A stretch of 9,740 nucleotides of DNA, taken from M55B157 sp964626275. GTDB lineage: Bacteria > Actinomycetota > Actinomycetes > S36-B12. Positions 6,234 to 9,740 of the stretch are shown here, piece by piece. Made by a program: the position numbers and the translations under genes. The notes beneath the pieces are model-generated. The model was not told the DNA's origin. It worked only from the letters and a program-made list of their open reading frames with translations, and searched no databases. Every line of letters begins with the position of its first letter. Positions within the stretch are counted from its first letter, which is position 1. The stretch lies in NCBI GenBank assembly GCA_964626275.1, contig CAZVCZ010000063.1, positions 1-9,740 of the forward strand. The letters are read 5' to 3'.

Positions 6234-8593
6234 CAGCGCGCCTCCAGGGCCAGGGCCGCTAGCGCGGCATTCACGATGGAACCGGAATCCAGATCATTCG
6301 CGGCGTAGAGGTCTGGGATGGAGCCGGACTGTCCGAACGCATCGACACCGAGCGGCACGCAGGTCACACCGAGGGCGGAGCCGAACCACGACATCGCGTG
6401 GCTGGCGGCATCGTGCACCGTGACGATGGGCGCCCGCTCACCGAAGACCGACCACAGCGGACCGGGCAGGCTCGGTGCCGTGGCTGTGCGTACGCCTTGG
6501 CGCAACGTGCGCTGCCAGGAGTTGTACAGGCGGTCATGGCTGGTGACATCGACGACGTGCGCGGCCACTCCTTCCTCCGCGAGTTCATCGGACGCCGCAA
6601 GAATCTCCGGCAGCAGCGGTCCCGAACCGACCAGGTGGACCAGGGGCGCCCGACCTTCCTCGCTGACGAGTTCCGGATGCGCTGCGTATGCGTCCCGGAG
6701 GCGATAACCACCGGCGAGGACCTGCCGGCGCAGGACCGCGTCGCCAATCCGCTGACGCGCTTCCTCGAAGGGCGCCTGATCGATCGGACGGGTCGTCAGC
6801 CTCAGGTAATACGCCCCCTGCTCGGCTGGCTGCGCCGTCAACGGTCCGTCATCACCGGACGCGATCCGCGCGACAGCGTCGCACATCAGCCAGTCCAATG
6901 CCCCGGCGTAGGCGGGTTCGAAGGCCGTGAGACCGGGCAACTCCAGACCGATACTCGCCGTGATCGTTGACTGATGGGCCCCACCCTCCGGCGCCAGGGT
7001 CACTCCGCTGGGGGTTCCCGCGACGATGAAACGTGCACCGGAATAGCAGCCGTAGATCAAGGCATCGAGACCTCGACACACGAATGGGTCGTAGAGCGTG
7101 CCGATGGGAATGAGCGGCTGGGCCGACAGATCCCACGACAATCCGAGTTGGCCTAGCAGCAGGAACAGGTTCATCTCGGAGATACCAAGTTCGATGTGCT
7201 GGCCGGTGGGCCCCTCCGCCCACTTCAACACCGGATCGGCGTTCCACGCGCGTTGCTCCTCGGGCGAGAACACTCCGGTCCGGTTGATGAACCCGGCGAG
7301 GTTGGTCGACGTGGCGACATCGGGTGCAGTGGTGACCAGATACGGCGCGACCTGCTCAATGCGGCTGAGGTCGACCAGGATGCGCCCGAAGGCCTCCTGG
7401 GTGCTGATCGGCCGCGCTCCGGAGATGCCCGTACTCGTCGGGACCGTGATGGGCAGTTCAGTGGTGACAGGGTCGCGATGGAGCACCTCGCGGCGCTCGG
7501 CTGCGAGAATCCCCTCAGGGCTCGCCGGATCGAACCGATCCCACTCGGTCTCCAGGGTTAGTCCTGATTCGAGGCGCAGCGTGTCGATCTGCTCGCCGGT
7601 CAGCAGCGCGGAGTGGTTGCGCGGATTGCCCGCAATCGGAAGTCCCCAGCCCTTGATGGTGTAGGCGAAGACCACGCTCGGCCGATCGGTGACCGCGTCG
7701 CATTCGGCGAATGCGTCGAGCAGAGCGCCGAGGTCGTGCCCGCCGAGATCGGTCACCAGCGGACCGAGCTCGCCGTCGGGGACACCCATCGACCAGGCCA
7801 CGACCTCCTCGGGCGCACCATCGAGAAAACGCTCGCGGAGTTCCGCGCCAGACAGGCCGAACAGCGACTGGAACTGCTCATTGGGCATCGCGTCGATCCA
7901 GGACCGCAGCGCCTCGCCACCCTCCTGTGCGAAGGCCGCCTGGAGTCGCCGGCCGTACTTGACCTCGACGACATGCCACCCGGCGGCAGCAAACTGCACC
8001 GACCACTGATGGATGCGAACTCCGGGCACGACCCGGTCGAGGGACTGTCGATTGAAGTCCACGATCCACATCGCATTGCCGAGTCCGGCTGTTGCCGGAT
8101 CCGCCACGGCCTCCCACACATTGCCCTCGTCGAGTTCGGCATCACCCATGATCGCGATGAACCTCGAACTCGGACGCTCTCCGAAGTGCGCATCCACATA
8201 GCGGCGAGTCGCTGCCGCGAACAGCGGAGCCGCCGCACCCAGACCCACCGATCCGGTGGAGAAATCGACCGTGTCGGGATCCTTCGTTCGCGACGGATAA
8301 GACTGCAGGCCCCCGAATTCGCGGAGCCGGGTCAGATACGACCGATCGAGATCGCCGAGAAGATAGGAGATCGCGTGGAAGACCGGTGACGCGTGCGGCT
8401 TGACGCTGACCCTGTCCTCCGCCCGGAGATAGGCGAACCACAGTGCGGTCATGACGGATACGAGGCTGGCACTACTGGCCTGGTGACCGCCGACCTTCAC
8501 TCCATCGGCGGTCTCCCGCTCGCGATTCGCCGCGTCGACGATGCGCGTGGACAACCACAGCACGCGCTGCTGGATGCTGTCGAGCAGTTCCAT
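6233..8593 (-). CDS. AceE/transketolase-like thiamine-diphosphate enzyme without the E2-binding N-terminus
   Basis: A 786-residue homodimeric-type E1/transketolase homologue. Thiamine diphosphate drives decarboxylation of, or acyl transfer from, a 2-oxo acid. The ThDP/Mg2+ motif GDAELDEG begins at Gly150 and ends with Asn181. Aligned from memory to E. coli AceE, the active-site histidines are kept: His37 (GGHQAS; AceE His106), His67 (KPHASP; His142), His327 (RNHSAL; His407) and His540 (GGAHQS; His640). Glu473 in GISEMN is the cofactor-activating glutamate (Glu571). The GGH motif lies about 70 residues earlier than in AceE, so the N-terminal segment that docks AceE to E2 is missing; total length is about 100 less than AceE (887). 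No E2 or E3 gene is in the window. SD GGGGAGGA (8600-8607) supports the start; the gap to the upstream hydrolase gene is 24 nt. Probably a stand-alone 2-oxo-acid decarboxylase or acyl/ketol transferase; substrate unknown. Confidence 0.9.
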   Translation of the reverse strand: MELLDSIQQRVLWLSTRIVDAANRERETADGVKVGGHQASSASLVSVMTALWFAYLRAEDRVSVKPHASPVFHAISYLLGDLDRSYLTRLREFGGLQSYPSRTKDPDTVDFSTGSVGLGAAAPLFAAATRRYVDAHFGERPSSRFIAIMGDAELDEGNVWEAVADPATAGLGNAMWIVDFNRQSLDRVVPGVRIHQWSVQFAAAGWHVVEVKYGRRLQAAFAQEGGEALRSWIDAMPNEQFQSLFGLSGAELRERFLDGAPEEVVAWSMGVPDGELGPLVTDLGGHDLGALLDAFAECDAVTDRPSVVFAYTIKGWGLPIAGNPRNHSALLTGEQIDTLRLESGLTLETEWDRFDPASPEGILAAERREVLHRDPVTTELPITVPTSTGISGARPISTQEAFGRILVDLSRIEQVAPYLVTTAPDVATSTNLAGFINRTGVFSPEEQRAWNADPVLKWAEGPTGQHIELGISEMNLFLLLGQLGLSWDLSAQPLIPIGTLYDPFVCRGLDALIYGCYSGARFIVAGTPSGVTLAPEGGAHQSTITASIGLELPGLTAFEPAYAGALDWLMCDAVARIASGDDGPLTAQPAEQGAYYLRLTTRPIDQAPFEEARQRIGDAVLRRQVLAGGYRLRDAYAAHPELVSEEGRAPLVHLVGSGPLLPEILAASDELAEEGVAAHVVDVTSHDRLYNSWQRTLRQGVRTATAPSLPGPLWSVFGERAPIVTVHDAASHAMSWFGSALGVTCVPLGVDAFGQSGSIPDLYAANDLDSGSIVNAALAALALEAR

Positions 8594-8617
8594 CGCCGGT
8601 CCTCCCCACGCACTCGA

Positions 8618-9427
8618 TCAGTGGGCCTCGAGGAAGTCCTTCAGCAAGGCATCGAACTTCTTCTTCATATCCTTGCCGGCGAACACGTGTGTGGCCTCCG
8701 GCCAGTCGACCGCCTGGCAGTTGGGCATCAGTTCCGCGATCAAGCCAGTATGTCGCGGCGTCGTGATCGGATCACGACCCGCATTGACCACGATGGCTGG
8801 TGTCTGCACCGACGGCAGCTCCTCGCGGGCGTCATAGGTGGAGCAGGCCTGGACCAGGCGACGCTGCGCCTCCAGCCGGCCATTCAGGTCCGGCCAGGTG
8901 CCGTCGATGCCGAGCAGGCGGTCGCGGTTGGCGTTGTAGAAGTCACCGTCGAAGCTGTAACTCGCCGCCAATTTCTGGAACTCCGCCCATCCCATCTTCT
9001 CGTGCACATCGACCATGGTGGCGAGCTGATCGACCATGATCGGGTCCGCCCAGGCCCAGCAGCCGGTCATCACCAGGGACCGAGCGAGGTCCGGGCGGGT
9101 GTAGGCCAGTTGCTGCCCGATGCAGGCACCCATGCCGACCATCCCCACCACGTGGATGTTCGTCCAGCCCAGGTGATCGATGAGTCCAGCGAGGTCGGAT
9201 GCATACAACTTCATCGTCGCGGTCTGGGAGTAGTCGTCGGTGGAATCCCGCACACCGCGGTAGTCATAGATCAGCACCTGGTAGTTATCGAACAGGTAGC
9301 GCGGGGCGTCCTTCGTCCGACCGTGGCAGAAGGTCCCCCATCCCCCCATGCAGACCGCCTGAGGCAGGCCGTCGTCCCCGTGAACCTCGTAATACATCGT
9401 GTGGCCGTTGATCTCCAGGGTGGGCAC
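8618..9427 (-). CDS. Alpha/beta hydrolase-fold protein lacking the nucleophile serine, possibly RutD-like
   Basis: A 269-residue alpha/beta hydrolase-fold protein, close in length to E. coli RutD (266). The N-terminus PTLEINGHTMYYEVHG, the oxyanion-side MGGWG (27-31) and YDYRG (54-58) are typical. The nucleophile elbow, normally GHSMGG, reads GMVGMGACIG at residues 95-104. Aligned from the following helix, Gly98 sits at the serine position. Cys102 is the only nucleophile nearby, in a G-x-C-x-G pattern. Asp219 (AGRDPI) and His247 (EATHVF) of the triad remain. The chosen start is GTG 9427-9425, because homology begins there and GAGGAGG (9432-9438) lies 4 nt upstream. Longer in-frame starts up to 9652 would cover the promoter region with no homologous sequence. 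It is the first gene of the operon and divergent from the rutA-like gene. RutD in E. coli also lacks the serine (GHALG) and assists aminoacrylate hydrolysis, so a RutD-like role is inferred, not shown. Confidence 0.87.
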   Translation of the reverse strand: MPTLEINGHTMYYEVHGDDGLPQAVCMGGWGTFCHGRTKDAPRYLFDNYQVLIYDYRGVRDSTDDYSQTATMKLYASDLAGLIDHLGWTNIHVVGMVGMGACIGQQLAYTRPDLARSLVMTGCWAWADPIMVDQLATMVDVHEKMGWAEFQKLAASYSFDGDFYNANRDRLLGIDGTWPDLNGRLEAQRRLVQACSTYDAREELPSVQTPAIVVNAGRDPITTPRHTGLIAELMPNCQAVDWPEATHVFAGKDMKKKFDALLKDFLEAH

Positions 9428-9431
9428 GAGA

Positions 9432-9438
9432 CCTCCTC
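9432..9438 (-). promoter_or_regulatory. Ribosome binding site deciding the GTG start of the hydrolase-fold gene
   Basis: The minus strand reads GAGGAGG, a near-perfect Shine-Dalgarno, with 4 nt before the GTG at 9427. It favours this start over the much longer open frame that continues to 9652. Confidence 0.7.
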
Positions 9439-9494
9439 GGGTCGGAAGATGGGCACAGCACATGACGCGCTGGTCGGCACAGTTTTGCAGAACA

Positions 9495-9502
9495 TGTATA
9501 CA
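9495..9502. promoter_or_regulatory. TGTATACA palindrome, candidate operator and minus-strand -10
   Basis: This is a perfect 8-bp palindrome inside ATGTATACAA (minus strand TTGTATACAT). The minus-strand TATACA resembles a -10 element and would start transcription about 60 nt before the hydrolase GTG, although the matching -35 (TCCCTC at 9518-9523, minus strand) is poor. TTGTATAC-type boxes are common for GntR-family regulators. A weaker relative, TTGTGTACTG at 9589-9598, overlaps the -10 of the divergent gene. Confidence 0.35.
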
Positions 9503-9518
9503 ACCGCGACCCCGGTTG
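9501..9518. repeat. Inverted repeat CAACCG-N6-CGGTTG
   Basis: Two perfect 6-bp arms (9501-9506 and 9513-9518) flank a 6-bp spacer. It overlaps the TGTATACA palindrome by two bases and lies just upstream of the putative minus-strand -10. The size fits an operator for a dimeric repressor. Its second arm also takes part in a wider repeat, CCGGTT (9512-9517) with AACCGG (9536-9541). Confidence 0.4.
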
Positions 9519-9570
9519 AGGGATCCGAGTAAGGAAACCGGCCCTGTCGCGAATAATTTCCCCGTTCCCA

Positions 9571-9599
9571 TTGGCGCTCTCCTTGAGATTGTGTACTGT
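9571..9599 (+). promoter_or_regulatory. Putative sigma-A-like promoter of the rutA-like gene
   Basis: TTGGCG (9571-9576) as -35 and TACTGT (9594-9599) as -10 are separated by 17 bp. The -10 fits the actinobacterial TAnnnT pattern. Transcription would begin near 9606, giving a leader of about 45-50 nt. The match is modest and is supported mainly by position. Confidence 0.35.
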
Positions 9600-9603
9600 G
9601 CGC

Positions 9604-9624
9604 GTGAAGGGGACATTCCCTCAC
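9604..9624. repeat. Imperfect inverted repeat GTGAAGG-N7-CCCTCAC
   Basis: Outer bases GTGA and TCAC pair exactly, and two further GC pairs continue after one mismatch (6 of 10 positions symmetric). It would sit at or just after the proposed transcription start of the rutA-like gene, a position suited to a repressor site. Confidence 0.3.
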
Positions 9625-9640
9625 AGACCCACACCGACGA

Positions 9641-9645
9641 AGGAG
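9641..9645 (+). promoter_or_regulatory. Ribosome binding site fixing the GTG start of the rutA-like gene
   Basis: AGGAG lies 7 nt before GTG 9653. There is no in-frame ATG near the start of the homologous region, so this site decides the start. Confidence 0.7.
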
Positions 9646-9652
9646 CACTCAC

Positions 9653-9740
9653 GTGGATCTCGGCGTCTTCATTCCCATCGGCAATAACGGCTGGCTCATC
9701 TCGACGACCTCGCCCCAGTACAAGCCGAGCTTCGACCTCA
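9653..9740 (+). CDS. rutA: RutA-like flavin-dependent monooxygenase, 5' end only
   Basis: Only 29 codons are visible, but they are highly diagnostic. After the GTG start the protein reads GVFIPIGNNGWLIST (residues 4-18), then PQY and PSFDL. From memory, about 21 of 29 positions match E. coli RutA, including the GNNGWLIST block that sets RutA apart from most luciferase-like monooxygenases. RutA uses FMN and O2 to cleave the amide-type C-N bond of uracil, giving a ureidoacrylate product, and needs a flavin reductase (RutF or equivalent). The start is GTG at 9653 with AGGAG (9641-9645) 7 nt upstream. It is divergent from the operon that begins with a RutD-like protein, so the two units probably share regulation. 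Whether the substrate is a pyrimidine cannot be judged from this fragment. No partner reductase gene is in the window. Confidence 0.82.
   Translation, partial: MDLGVFIPIGNNGWLISTTSPQYKPSFDL

Larger units (their letters stand above)
9428..9652. promoter_or_regulatory. Divergent intergenic control region
   Basis: This 225-bp region separates the first gene of the minus-strand operon from the divergent rutA-like gene and must hold both promoters. It contains at least four dyad elements: TGTATACA, CAACCG-N6-CGGTTG, CCGGTT (9512-9517) with AACCGG (9536-9541), and an imperfect GTGAAGG/CCCTCAC repeat. It also contains a plausible promoter for the plus-strand gene. The E. coli RutR-type operator, as I recall it TTGACCA-NN-TGGTCAA, is not seen. 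No regulator gene lies inside the window. Confidence 0.7.

Noticed and set aside
6233..8593. Housekeeping pyruvate dehydrogenase E1 (aceE).
   Set aside because: The E2-docking N-terminus is missing, the protein is about 100 residues shorter than E. coli AceE, and the setting is a catabolic operon without E2 or E3.
9428..9652. N-terminal extension of the hydrolase-fold protein by 75 residues to an upstream ATG at 9652.
   Set aside because: The extension has no homologous features, covers the promoter region and would abut the divergent start at 9653; the GTG at 9427 has a strong SD and begins the conserved sequence.

Overview
The window reads as chromosomal or accessory DNA of a high-GC actinobacterium (roughly 60-65% G+C by eye). 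The clearest markers are a mycothiol-dependent maleylpyruvate isomerase family protein, since mycothiol is an actinobacterial thiol, and a flavin dehydrogenase whose N-terminus and motifs match mycobacterial LldD2 as I remember it. A Rhodococcus-, Gordonia- or Mycolicibacterium-like host is plausible, but the genus cannot be fixed from sequence alone.

Layout: eight genes lie head to tail on the minus strand and are transcribed from about 9.4 kb down to position 1. In transcription order they are: an alpha/beta hydrolase-fold protein with no nucleophile serine (8618-9427); a short AceE/transketolase-like thiamine-diphosphate enzyme (6233-8593); a mycothiol-dependent isomerase family protein (5493-6233); an EamA/DMT permease (4576-5502); an LldD2-like FMN alpha-hydroxyacid dehydrogenase (3323-4531); an acetamidase/formamidase family protein (2303-3304); an SDR oxidoreductase (1494-2255); and a 4-coumarate-CoA-ligase-like acyl-CoA synthetase that runs off the left edge (1-1484). 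Spacings run from a 10-nt overlap to 47 nt and no terminator-like hairpin is visible between genes, so this looks like one operon. The ninth gene starts divergently at 9653 and runs off the right edge. Its first 29 residues match the start of the pyrimidine monooxygenase RutA very closely. The 225-bp divergent intergenic region holds a plausible promoter and several inverted repeats.

How the genes may work together (inference): a RutA-type flavin monooxygenase opens an N-heterocycle or other cyclic amide. The hydrolase-fold protein, the mycothiol-dependent isomerase and the amidase then process the enamide or amide products. The FMN dehydrogenase makes a 2-oxo acid from a 2-hydroxy acid, and the stand-alone thiamine-diphosphate enzyme decarboxylates it or transfers its acyl unit. 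The SDR and the CoA ligase pass the carbon to central metabolism, and the permease moves substrate or product. This is not the enterobacterial rut operon: rutB, rutC, rutE, rutF and rutG are absent from the window, and the accompanying enzymes are different. The cluster may be an undescribed ring-opening catabolic pathway. The substrate is unknown.

The largest stretch without a gene is the divergent intergenic region. No RNA genes, mobile elements or CRISPR arrays were seen.
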